Shown piece by piece: positions 6,410-13,507 of a stretch of 16,080 bases of DNA. Made by a program: the position numbers and the translations under genes. The notes below the pieces were generated by a model. It saw only the letters and a list, made by a program, of their open reading frames with translations, did not search any database and was not told where the DNA came from. Each line of letters starts with the position of its first letter. The first letter of the stretch is position 1. Source of the stretch: AC-50 sp035640455. GTDB lineage: Bacteria; Actinomycetota; Thermoleophilia; Gaiellales; Gaiellaceae. Location: NCBI GenBank assembly GCA_035640455.1, contig DASQWB010000012.1, forward strand, positions 1 through 16,080, written 5' to 3'.

Positions 6410-7152
6410 GGCCGCTCGACGGGCAGCAGCAGCTCGTAGGCGAAGCGGTCGAGGACCGGCAGCCCGAGCTGCGGCACCCGCAAGCCGCGGCGGCCGAGCT
6501 TGAAGAGCGCCTGGTTCAGGCCGTGGTTGACGAGCGAGCCGACGAAGCTGCCGTAGACCGGCTCGAGCGGCCGGCCTCCCGCCGCGCGCGCGAGCCCGGC
6601 GAGCTCCGCGGTCGAGAACGGCTCCTCCGTCCCGAGCGGCCAGGTTCCGCGCCGCTTCATCGTCGCCATCCACAGGCGGTAGGCGGGCGCGTGGCGGTTC
6701 GGGACGCCGAGGAAGGCGAGCCCGCCGGGCCTCAGCAGCTCGAGGTGCGCGGCCACGACCGAGCGCCGCCGCTCGCCGAGGAAGTGCTCGCAAAGGCCGA
6801 ACGACATCGAGACGTCGAAGGTGCCCTGGAGCTCGGCCGGAAGGGCGAAGACGTCCGCCTCCATCGGCTCGAAGCCGACGCCGTGCGCGGCGTAGAGGTC
6901 ACGCGCCTGCTCGAGCGGGAACGACGACTCGTCGAGGAGCGTCACATGCGCGCCGCGCCGCGCGTAGAGGAGGCCGTTCAACCCCCGCCCCGCCCCGATC
7001 TCGATCGCGCGCAGACCGTCGAAGCCGCCAAGCCGCTCGCGCACGATCCGCTCCTGGCCTCGCCAGCGCGGCGTCCGCTCCTCGGCCTCCGCGGCCGCCG
7101 GGTCGAGCGGCTCGACGCGCCACTGCGCATCCCAGTCGGCGGCTCGTTCCAC
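6406..7152 (-). CDS. Class I SAM-dependent methyltransferase
   Basis: From GTG 7152 the protein has 248 residues. Motif I is IEIGAGRGLNG near residues 50-60, the acidic ribose-binding residue is the Asp of VTLLDES, and motif IV is FDVSMSFGLCEHF, followed by LLRPGGLAFLGVPN. This is a Methyltransf_11/25-like Rossmann enzyme without membrane segments. It is the first gene of a minus operon, overlapping the GT4 start by GTGA, so it probably methylates a sugar or lipid intermediate of the same glycan. An ATG at 7179 would add 9 residues, but GTG 7152 is preferred because the -10-like TACAGT ends 7 nt upstream, matching other starts here. The substrate cannot be read. The C-terminal quarter (LVNHGLNQALFKLGRRGL) is unlike common methyltransferases and may bind the acceptor. 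Confidence 0.82.
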   Translation of the reverse strand: MERAADWDAQWRVEPLDPAAAEAEERTPRWRGQERIVRERLGGFDGLRAIEIGAGRGLNGLLYARRGAHVTLLDESSFPLEQARDLYAAHGVGFEPMEADVFALPAELQGTFDVSMSFGLCEHFLGERRRSVVAAHLELLRPGGLAFLGVPNRHAPAYRLWMATMKRRGTWPLGTEEPFSTAELAGLARAAGGRPLEPVYGSFVGSLVNHGLNQALFKLGRRGLRVPQLGLPVLDRFAYELLLPVERP

Positions 7153-7159
7153 GCCGGCG

Positions 7160-7165
7160 ACTGTA
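7160..7165 (-). promoter_or_regulatory. Putative -10 element TACAGT for the methyltransferase operon
   Basis: On the minus strand TACAGT fits TANNNT and is followed by 7 nt and GTG (7152-7150). It decides for this start over the ATG at 7179, which would place the element inside the coding region. Confidence 0.4.
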
Positions 7166-7176
7166 GCCCCTCGGCT

Positions 7177-7182
7177 CATACT
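7177..7182 (+). promoter_or_regulatory. Putative -10 element CATACT for the 7190 gene
   Basis: CATACT lies 7 nt before the GTG at 7190. It differs from TANNNT at the first base but matches GATACT at 13493. No Shine-Dalgarno sequence precedes the GTG, so a leaderless message is likely. It forms a compact divergent promoter with TACAGT at 7160-7165. Confidence 0.35.
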
Positions 7183-7189
7183 TCACCGC

Positions 7190-7624
7190 GTGTTCGGGCC
7201 GCTTTCCCTCCGCGCGCGCCTCGGGCTCGTCGCCCTGCTCACGCTCCTCACCGTCGGCGTGGCGCTCGCGCCGGGGCGGCTCTCGTCGCCCATCCGGAAG
7301 CTCGCCAACTACCGCGCGGACACGCGCGACCCGATCTACAACTACCCGCTCGACCCGCGGGCGATCCGGCGTGCGGCGGCGATCCTGCCGCACTCGAGCC
7401 ACGCGACCTACTACATCCACACGCGCCCCGAGCCGCAGCTCGGCCACGACCTGATCGGCGCCGGCCTGCTCTTCTTCCTCCCTGCCGTGCCGGTGGCGAG
7501 CCCGCGCGAGGCGCAGTGGGTGCTGAGCTACGACGCGCCGACGCTGCTGCCGAAGGGCGTGCAGGCCGCCCGCACCTATCCGGTCGGCCGCCGAATCTAC
7601 GTCGTGCGTTTGCGACCCACCTGA
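7190..7624 (+). CDS. Small membrane-anchored extracytoplasmic protein
   Basis: This 144-residue protein has a single hydrophobic segment at about residues 8-28 (ARLGLVALLTLLTVGVALA), acting as signal anchor or uncleaved signal. A soluble domain of about 115 residues follows, probably outside the membrane. It contains YRADTRDPIYNYPLDPRAIRR and ends EAQWVLSYDAPTLL and GRRIYVVRLRPT, a pattern of short strands without recognisable catalytic motifs. I know no function. Its stop overlaps the start of the next gene (TGATG, 7622-7626), so it is almost surely translated together with the GT-C protein and may be its accessory subunit on the outer face. The GTG start follows a CATACT box by 7 nt. Confidence 0.65.
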   Translation: MFGPLSLRARLGLVALLTLLTVGVALAPGRLSSPIRKLANYRADTRDPIYNYPLDPRAIRRAAAILPHSSHATYYIHTRPEPQLGHDLIGAGLLFFLPAVPVASPREAQWVLSYDAPTLLPKGVQAARTYPVGRRIYVVRLRPT

Positions 7625-9093
7625 TGGGACTCGTCGCCGGCGTCGTCGTCGTGAACGTGGTGCTCGCCGCGGTCGGCTACTGCGTCCTCTCCCCGGCGCT
7701 TCGCGGCCGCAGCGCTCTCACCTACGCCTCCTACGGCGGCGTCGCGCTCCTCGTCGGCACGGGGCTCGTCCCGCTCGTGCTCGAGATGCTCGCCCCGACG
7801 GGCCTCCACCTCGGCCTTGCCGCCTTCGCCGTCGTCGCGGCTGTGCTGGCGGCGGCCGGCCTCGGCGCGCGACGGTTCCTCCGGCTCGACGCCGACCCGC
7901 GGCGCGCCACGCCGCCCCGCACGCGGCTCGAGGACGCGATCGTCACCGCCGCCGCCTTTGGGATCGTGGCGATCCTCGGCATCGGCCTCGTCGGCGGCTT
8001 TCGCGCCTCGCCGTGGCTCGACGATACGTGGTACTTCTGGCTGCCGAAGGGCCGCGCCCTCGACCTCGTCGGCCTCGACCCGCGGCTCTGGACCCCGAAG
8101 CCGAGCCTGCACATGCTCTTCGGGCACGACTCCGAGAGCCTCACGTTCATCCGGCCCGACAACCCGCTGTGGTGGTCGATCCTCTTGAACCTCGAAATGC
8201 GGTTCGTCAACTCGGTCGACCTGCGCGCCGTGAACGGCGAGCTCGCGTTCCTGATGATCGGCTTCGTCGGCGCCGCGGCGCGGCTTCTGTGGGGTCACGT
8301 CCGCCTCTCGATCCTGCTCCCGGCGCTGCTCGTGCTGCTCTCGGCGCCGGAGTTCCTGCGCCAGGCGCAGGGCGGCGACGCGGACGTGCCGCTCGCGATC
8401 TACCTCGCGCTCGCGATCCTCTGCGCCGCGGGCTGGCTCGCCCTGCGGAGCGGGTTCGCGCTCGCGCTCTTCACGGTCTTCGCCGCGACCGCGGTCGCGA
8501 TCAAGTCCGAAGGCGTGCTCGAGCTCGTCCTCGACCTGGCGATCGTCAGCGTCGTCGCGTGGCGGGCAAGGCGCGCGCTCCTCCCGCTCTGGGCCGCTGC
8601 GGCGGCCGCCGTGGCCACGGGCATCCCGTGGTACGGGTGGCGCGCCGCGAACGACATTCCGAACGTCTTCAGCCTGCGGAACGCCCTCTCACCCTCGTAC
8701 CTGCGCGACCACACGTACCTGCTGCACGGCGGCCTCCGAATCCTCGGCGACCACCTCACCTCCGTCCGCGAGTGGTCGCTGATCGTCCCCCTTGCCGTCC
8801 TGCTCGGCCTGCTCGGCTTCGTCCGCGAGCGGCGGCTCCCCTGGCTCGCGCCGGCGGCGTTCCTCGGCTTCGGGTACATCCTCTTCGTCTGGATCTCGTG
8901 GGCCGACCCCGAGGGCGCCTTCCGCCTCGTCGCCTCCGCGTACCGTTACGTGACGCCGCCGATCGTGCTCGCGGGGATCTTCCTCCCCGTGCTGGGCGAA
9001 CGGCTTGCCCGGACTCAGACGTGGTTCCGCAAAGATCCGAGGGATCGACCGGTCGTTTCAGACGGACGCACGGGCAAAGCCCGCGCGTCCTAA
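7624..9093 (+). CDS. Multi-pass membrane glycosyltransferase, GT-C type
   Basis: This 489-residue integral membrane protein has roughly ten or more hydrophobic helices. After the N-terminal helices the loop WLDDTWYFWLPKGRAL carries D133 and D134, the place where GT-C enzymes (GT39/RgtA-like) keep their catalytic acidic residues in the first extracytoplasmic loop. A second loop has the conserved-looking QGGDADVPLAIYLALA. Such enzymes use polyprenyl-phosphate sugars on the outer membrane face. ATG 7624 overlaps the upstream stop by one base. The frame is open far upstream, but that part only shadows other genes. The last residues (DGRTGKARAS) are read through a hairpin at 9064-9090, so the native stop may once have been earlier. 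Substrate is unknown. Confidence 0.8.
   Translation: MGLVAGVVVVNVVLAAVGYCVLSPALRGRSALTYASYGGVALLVGTGLVPLVLEMLAPTGLHLGLAAFAVVAAVLAAAGLGARRFLRLDADPRRATPPRTRLEDAIVTAAAFGIVAILGIGLVGGFRASPWLDDTWYFWLPKGRALDLVGLDPRLWTPKPSLHMLFGHDSESLTFIRPDNPLWWSILLNLEMRFVNSVDLRAVNGELAFLMIGFVGAAARLLWGHVRLSILLPALLVLLSAPEFLRQAQGGDADVPLAIYLALAILCAAGWLALRSGFALALFTVFAATAVAIKSEGVLELVLDLAIVSVVAWRARRALLPLWAAAAAAVATGIPWYGWRAANDIPNVFSLRNALSPSYLRDHTYLLHGGLRILGDHLTSVREWSLIVPLAVLLGLLGFVRERRLPWLAPAAFLGFGYILFVWISWADPEGAFRLVASAYRYVTPPIVLAGIFLPVLGERLARTQTWFRKDPRDRPVVSDGRTGKARAS
9064..9090. terminator. Hairpin before the stop of the GT-C gene, possible terminator
   Basis: GGACGCACGGGC, loop AAA, GCCCGCGCGTCC: 12-bp arms with one mismatch. 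In minus-strand RNA the mismatch becomes a G-U pair, so the hairpin is better formed for transcripts coming from the 9119-13460 operon. No T-tract follows. Confidence 0.45.
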
Positions 9094-9098
9094 TGGTC

Positions 9099-9118
9099 GG
9101 CGCCGACGAGTCGGCGCC
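9099..9118. terminator. Perfect hairpin between convergent genes, bidirectional terminator
   Basis: GGCGCCGA, loop CGAG, TCGGCGCC: perfect 8-bp arms lying exactly between the TAA at 9091-9093 (+) and the TAA at 9119-9121 (-). Its position suits a bidirectional terminator, though only a TT follows on the plus side. Confidence 0.55.
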
Positions 9119-10882
9119 TTAGTGGAAGCGGCCGAGCCGACCCGGGCCGCTGAACAGCATCACGTCGCCGAGGCTCGTGTCGTCGAGCCAGTTCGCGGTG
9201 AGCCCGATCCGGTACGTCCACGGGCCGGCCGGCGGCTTGTCGACGAACTGGTGCGCCCGCGTCGAGCCGAGGTACGTCATCTCGACGCGGCAGTCGATCG
9301 CCCCCGCGCGGCCGTAGGTGGTGAGCGGCAGGCAGCGGAGGCCCTCGCGTCCGGGCGGCAGGGTCGGGTCGGGCGCCGGCACGGTCGGCCGAGCGCGGTA
9401 GACGCGGTAGAAGACGCCCGTCCCCGCCGCGGAGGAGGGCGGGTTCCAGCGCACGAGCTCGCCTCCGCCGCCCCGGCCCACCTCCACGGTGAAGCCCTTG
9501 TCGACCGGCACGACGACGTTCTCGTCGAAGTACTTCACGACGTCGGGCGAGCGGAGCGGCGGAAGCACCGCGAATAAGAGGACGGGGATCGCGCCGAAGA
9601 CCGCCGCCGCGCCGAGCACCTGCGGCGAGCGCCAGCGGATCGCCGGTCGCGAGCGGACCGGGAACCGCTCCCAGAGCCGCGGCCCCACCGTCGGCAGGAG
9701 CAGCGGGATGAGGGCGCTGAAGATCAGGAACGGCGGGAACCCCGGCAGGAAGAGGCGCAGGAGGATCCCGCTCTCGATGCTCGCCTGCTCGGAGCTTCCC
9801 TTGACGAGGACGAACGCGCCCATCCAGCCGGCGAGGAGGAGGGCCTTCGGCCACGAGCGCCGCGCGGCCGCGAGGAAGCCGGCGAGCGGCAGCCACTGGA
9901 GCAGGCGCGTGCTCCAGAAGAACTCCCGCAGCTCGAGGTAGTTCTGATGCATCCGCCACCAGTCGAAGTGGAAGTAGCGGGTGACGACGACGCCGAGCGG
10001 GAAGCCGTCGGCCCCGATCGACCCGGTGCCGGCCGCCAGCGCCTTCGGAGCCGGGGTGAGGAACGGGAGGTGCCCGAGCCCTTTGAGCTTCCAGAGCGCG
10101 AGCGCGAGGAGCGCCGGCCCCATCGCTCCGGCGAACGCGAAGCCGGGCCGGAAGCGCCGTGCGGCGAGGAAGGCGAGCAACGGCCCGGCGAGGAAGAGCG
10201 CGTTCGCCGGCTTGATCGCGATCGCGAAGCCGGCGGCGAGGCCGCCGAGGGCGCCGTCGACCCACGTGCCCTCGTCGAGAACGCGCATGCAGAAGTACGC
10301 AGCGACGAGCACCCAGACCATCGAGACGTAGTCGGCGAGCCCCGTTAGGCCGAGCGCCTGCGGCAAGAACTGCTCGACGTACTTCGCGTGGTAGCGCTGG
10401 TCCCAGAGCGGGATCACGGTGTACGGCGCGAGCACCCAGAGCGCCGCCGCGAGGTAACCGAGCAGACGCCCGCCGATCCGCGCCGCGATGCCGTAGACGC
10501 AGAAGAGCGCGATCGGCATCAGGACGACGACCTGCAGGGCGATCAGCACGGGCAGCGCGCTGAGGAAGTTCGCGCCCGCCACGAGCGCGACCGGCGAGAG
10601 CAGGTACGACCAGGCGAAGCCGATCTCCGACTCGGGGACGTGCCCGTGCGCGATCGACCAGGCGTCGCTGTAGTAGAAGGTCTCGTCGCCGCCCTGGTAG
10701 AAGACCCAGCCGTTGTGCCGTACGACGAGGACGAAGGCGGCCAGCGTCAGCCACTGGAGCCCAACGAAGGACGCGAGCACGACGCGCGGGTCGAGGCTCG
10801 CGACGCGCTCCTCGAGCCCGCTCAGCCACTCGCGCGTCCGGAGTCGCCGGGGCCAAGCGACGGTGCCGCCGGCTCGCGTCAG
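9119..10882 (-). CDS. GT-C-type membrane glycosyltransferase with outer C-terminal domain, apparent CTG start
   Basis: From CTG 10882 this is 587 residues. After a 35-residue cytoplasmic lead the first helix (VLASFVGLQWLTLAAFVLVV) is followed by the loop FYQGGDETFYYSDAW with D66 and E67, the usual catalytic position of GT-C enzymes. About ten further helices follow up to about residue 450. The last 130 residues are soluble and extracytoplasmic (FTVEVGRGGGGELVRW onward), perhaps a substrate-binding module. The CTG overlaps the ligase stop (CTGA) and has GAGG 5 nt upstream (10888-10891). The alternative GTG at 10780 would begin directly in the helix and leave 98 nt unused, although EWLSGLEERVASLDPRV looks genuinely coding. 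It is the last gene of a three-gene operon and probably adds a sugar to the glycan outside the membrane. Confidence 0.78.
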   Translation of the reverse strand: MTRAGGTVAWPRRLRTREWLSGLEERVASLDPRVVLASFVGLQWLTLAAFVLVVRHNGWVFYQGGDETFYYSDAWSIAHGHVPESEIGFAWSYLLSPVALVAGANFLSALPVLIALQVVVLMPIALFCVYGIAARIGGRLLGYLAAALWVLAPYTVIPLWDQRYHAKYVEQFLPQALGLTGLADYVSMVWVLVAAYFCMRVLDEGTWVDGALGGLAAGFAIAIKPANALFLAGPLLAFLAARRFRPGFAFAGAMGPALLALALWKLKGLGHLPFLTPAPKALAAGTGSIGADGFPLGVVVTRYFHFDWWRMHQNYLELREFFWSTRLLQWLPLAGFLAAARRSWPKALLLAGWMGAFVLVKGSSEQASIESGILLRLFLPGFPPFLIFSALIPLLLPTVGPRLWERFPVRSRPAIRWRSPQVLGAAAVFGAIPVLLFAVLPPLRSPDVVKYFDENVVVPVDKGFTVEVGRGGGGELVRWNPPSSAAGTGVFYRVYRARPTVPAPDPTLPPGREGLRCLPLTTYGRAGAIDCRVEMTYLGSTRAHQFVDKPPAGPWTYRIGLTANWLDDTSLGDVMLFSGPGRLGRFH

Positions 10883-12216
10883 GTGAGCCTCGCTCGCTCG
10901 GCTCTCGCGAAGACGACCGGCAGCGCCAGCACGAGGATCGCGACGAAGTAGAAGTAGTAGAACTGCATCGTCAGGTAGAAGGCGTTGGCCGCCATCGTCC
11001 CGGCGAGGGTAGCGGTCAGCCCCCACGCCAGAGGCCGAAGCCGCGCGGCCGCGGGGTCGCGCGCGAGAGCGAGCGCCCGGCCGAGCCGCCGCGCCGCGCG
11101 CAGGCGGACGAACAGGTAGCGCAGGAAGAGCGCGAAGACGAGCGTCCCGACGAGGCCGGTCTCCACGATCAGCGCGACGTAGAACGAGTGCGGGCCCCAG
11201 TTCGTCTTGCCGGTGACGAACTCGTAGTAGACCGAGAAGTTGTTCAGGCCGAGCCCGAAGAGCGGGTGCGAATGCAGGATCTGCGGAATGAAGTCGTAGA
11301 CGCCGAAGTGGGCCGAGGTCGAGCGGCCTCCAGTTTGGACACGGGAGCGGAGGACAGTCTCGAAGAAGTGGGCCCGACGCGCGACGACGGCGGCCACGAC
11401 AAGCCCTACCGCGCCGAGCGGGACGAGGACGGCGCGCGAGACGAACAGCCGCCGGTATGGGAGCGCGAGCACGACGAGCCCGACGGCGAGTCCCAGGAGG
11501 CCGCTTCGCGACAGCGTCGCCAGCTCGACGAGGAGCAGGAAGCCGAGCAGCAAGACGAGCGGCAGCCGCAGCCGGGGGCCGCGCTCGAGCCGGAGGTAGA
11601 CCGGCGTCAGGGCGAGGAGCGGCACGAGCAGCATGATCCCGAGGTGGTTCGGGTCGCCGGTGAGCGCGTTCGGCCGGTAGACGCTCGCGCCGTTGACGGC
11701 GCCGTAGATGTTGATCGAGCTCGCGCCGCCGGTGAGCGGGCCGAGCACGATGCGGTCGAGGTTGTGCCCGGCGCGCGCGGTGAGGAGCTGGAGGACGCCG
11801 TAGCCGGCGTTCACGGCGAGGCCGGCCGTGAAGACGCCGAGCGTCCTCCAGTAGAAGCCGGTCGCGCGCCGCGCGAGGTACGCCACCCCACAGACGAGCA
11901 GCCCGAAGTGGAGGACGAACTTCACCATCCCCTTCGCGAACTGGTCGAGCGACTGCTTCGTGTCGAGGTTGAAGAAGCCGACCAGGTAGACGAGCAGGAA
12001 GGCGGCGAAGAAAAGGAGCACGACGGCGGCCGTCCGCTGGACCCGCCGGTCGCCGGCGGCGAGCCGGTCGAGCGCGAACAAGACGACGAAGAGGCCGGCG
12101 AGGATGTCCTCGAGGGCGATGTTCCCTCCGAACGACCAGTGGATCTTCTCCCAGGTGATCGCGAAGGCGCAGGCGAGGAAGAGGATCTCGGTGCGGCGGG
12201 CGCCGGCCCACCTCAC
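10879..12216 (-). CDS. O-antigen ligase / Wzy-like polymerase
   Basis: This 445-residue protein has about eleven hydrophobic helices and the signatures of the Wzy_C/WaaL superfamily: ATLSRSGLLGLAVGLVVLAL in the middle, then a large outer loop with HSHPLFGLGLNNFSVYYEF and WGPHSFYVALIVETGLVG, where H343 is the conserved loop histidine. Known members join or polymerise undecaprenyl-linked glycan units on the outer membrane face. In a Gram-positive setting a polymerase or a ligase to wall or protein is more likely than a lipid A ligase. The GTG at 12216 overlaps the stop of the GT4 upstream (GTGA), and its own stop overlaps the CTG of the next gene. Ligase and polymerase roles cannot be separated from sequence. 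Confidence 0.88.
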   Translation of the reverse strand: MRWAGARRTEILFLACAFAITWEKIHWSFGGNIALEDILAGLFVVLFALDRLAAGDRRVQRTAAVVLLFFAAFLLVYLVGFFNLDTKQSLDQFAKGMVKFVLHFGLLVCGVAYLARRATGFYWRTLGVFTAGLAVNAGYGVLQLLTARAGHNLDRIVLGPLTGGASSINIYGAVNGASVYRPNALTGDPNHLGIMLLVPLLALTPVYLRLERGPRLRLPLVLLLGFLLLVELATLSRSGLLGLAVGLVVLALPYRRLFVSRAVLVPLGAVGLVVAAVVARRAHFFETVLRSRVQTGGRSTSAHFGVYDFIPQILHSHPLFGLGLNNFSVYYEFVTGKTNWGPHSFYVALIVETGLVGTLVFALFLRYLFVRLRAARRLGRALALARDPAAARLRPLAWGLTATLAGTMAANAFYLTMQFYYFYFVAILVLALPVVFARAERARLT

Positions 12217-13460
12217 GCGAGGCTCCGCAGCAGGTCGGCGAGCTCCTCGGAGCGGGCCTCCCGCGAGAGCCGCTCACGGAGCTCCTCGGGGAGCGGCGTC
12301 CCGTTGAGGCGACCGGCACGCCAGCGCTCGACGAGCTCGACGAGGGCGGCGCGGATCGCGTCGACGTCCTCGGGCGGCGCGACGAGGGCCGCGCCCGTCT
12401 CGCGGAGGAGCTTCGCCGCTGCCCCGTCCGGCGGCACCGCGGCGAGGATCGGCCGCTCGGCCGCGAGGTACTCGAAGACCTTCCCCGACAGGACGCCGCG
12501 CCCACGGCCGCCCGCCTCGGGGACGAGCAGGAGGAGCGCCTCCGAGTCGCGCTGGAGCTCGAGCGAGCGGCGCCTCGGCACGTACGGGAGCAGCTCGAGC
12601 CGGTCGCCGACGCCGAGGACCTCGGCGAAGTCGCGGTCGGCGGAGCGGAAGTCGCCGACGAAGCGCGCGACGACGTCGAGGTCGGTGCCCGCGAGCGCCT
12701 CGAGGAACGGCCGCGGGCTCCGCTTGCCGAAGAAGCTTCCCGTGTGGGTGATCCGGAACCGCTCGCCGGGCCGGTACTCGAGCCCAGCGAAGTCGTCGAA
12801 GTCGCAGCCGTTCGCGATCGTCACGACACGGCCCTTCGGCTCCAGGCCGCGCGCCTCCTCGGCGATCGCATCCGAGACGGCGACGATCGCGTCGGCCGAG
12901 CGCGCGACGATCCCCGCCACCGCCCGCTCGCCGGTCTCCTTCGCCCGCACGAGCCGGCTCTCGGCGCGCCGGTGCGGGTGCGCGAGCAGCGAGTCGCGCA
13001 GGTCGGCCACCCAGCGCACGCCGGTCACCCGCTTCGCCGCAGCACCGACGAGGTGGACCGAGCTCGGCGGCGAGGTGGTGACGACGACGTCGACGCCCTC
13101 TTGGCGGACGATCCGCAGCGCGGCCGGGATCGCCGTCAGGTTCCAGCTCACGTTCTCGTCGGGGAGGAGCACGCGGCGAAAGGTGAGCCGCGCCTGCTGC
13201 GACACCCGCTCGAGGCCGCGGCGGCCGTAGAGCTCCTCGGCCGGCTTTCGCCCGCGCGGGCCGACGTAGCGCGCTCGGTGGACCCAGGCCTGCGTCGGCG
13301 GCTTGAGCTCCGGGTCGGCGTGCACCCACCTCGGGTCGTCCGGCGCGAGCACGTGCGTCTCTATCCCGAGCGCCGGGAGGTGGGTCGCGAACTTGAGCGG
13401 ACGCTGCACGCCGCCGCCGCCGGCGGGCGGGAAGTAGAGCGAGACTAAGAGGACCTTCAC
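12213..13460 (-). CDS. Family 4 glycosyltransferase, WbuB-like
   Basis: This 415-residue GT-B protein starts VKVLLVSLYFPPAGGGGVQRP, the classic GT4 acceptor-domain opening with a glycine-rich loop. The middle has VVVTTSPPSSVHLVG and WVADLRDSL, and the donor domain has ITHTGSFFGKRSP and GVLSGKVFEYLAAERPILA, which resemble WbuB/WcaI-type enzymes that add amino sugars in O-antigen pathways. No membrane helices are seen. It begins the minus operon GT4, Wzy-like, GT-C. GTG 13460 is preceded by TACGCT with an 8-nt gap, suggesting a leaderless transcript, and no Shine-Dalgarno sequence is visible. It is not a close paralogue of the two GT4 genes at 5327 and 15006 and lacks their Gly/Pro-rich insert. 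Sugar specificity is unknown. Confidence 0.87.
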   Translation of the reverse strand: MKVLLVSLYFPPAGGGGVQRPLKFATHLPALGIETHVLAPDDPRWVHADPELKPPTQAWVHRARYVGPRGRKPAEELYGRRGLERVSQQARLTFRRVLLPDENVSWNLTAIPAALRIVRQEGVDVVVTTSPPSSVHLVGAAAKRVTGVRWVADLRDSLLAHPHRRAESRLVRAKETGERAVAGIVARSADAIVAVSDAIAEEARGLEPKGRVVTIANGCDFDDFAGLEYRPGERFRITHTGSFFGKRSPRPFLEALAGTDLDVVARFVGDFRSADRDFAEVLGVGDRLELLPYVPRRRSLELQRDSEALLLLVPEAGGRGRGVLSGKVFEYLAAERPILAAVPPDGAAAKLLRETGAALVAPPEDVDAIRAALVELVERWRAGRLNGTPLPEELRERLSREARSEELADLLRSLA

Positions 13461-13468
13461 GGCCCTGA

Positions 13469-13474
13469 AGCGTA
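13469..13474 (-). promoter_or_regulatory. Putative -10 element TACGCT for the GT4/Wzy operon
   Basis: On the minus strand TACGCT (TANNNT) is followed by 8 nt and the GTG of the GT4 gene at 13460. It pairs with the oppositely oriented GATACT at 13493-13498 within a 47-bp divergent region. Confidence 0.4.
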
Positions 13475-13492
13475 GGAGACCGACGCGTCCGC

Positions 13493-13498
13493 GATACT
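13493..13498 (+). promoter_or_regulatory. Putative -10 element GATACT for the M23 gene
   Basis: GATACT lies 9 nt before the GTG at 13508, with no Shine-Dalgarno sequence between. It is close to the actinobacterial TANNNT consensus when read as ATACT. Confidence 0.35.
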
Positions 13499-13507
13499 GG
13501 ATGACCG

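Noticed and set aside
6410..6793. N-terminal extension of the GT4 gene to 6793
   Set aside because: The added residues are Ala/Arg-rich and antiparallel to nothing conserved; they shadow the methyltransferase, and VKVAVLTTSYPRF is the true family start.
10883..12505. N-terminal extension of the GT-C gene up to 12505
   Set aside because: It only shadows the Wzy-like gene and the end of the GT4; no membrane or domain pattern.
11188..13230. A 680-codon plus-strand ORF
   Set aside because: It is antisense to the GT4 and Wzy-like genes and has only Glu/Arg/Asp-rich composition typical of high-GC shadows.
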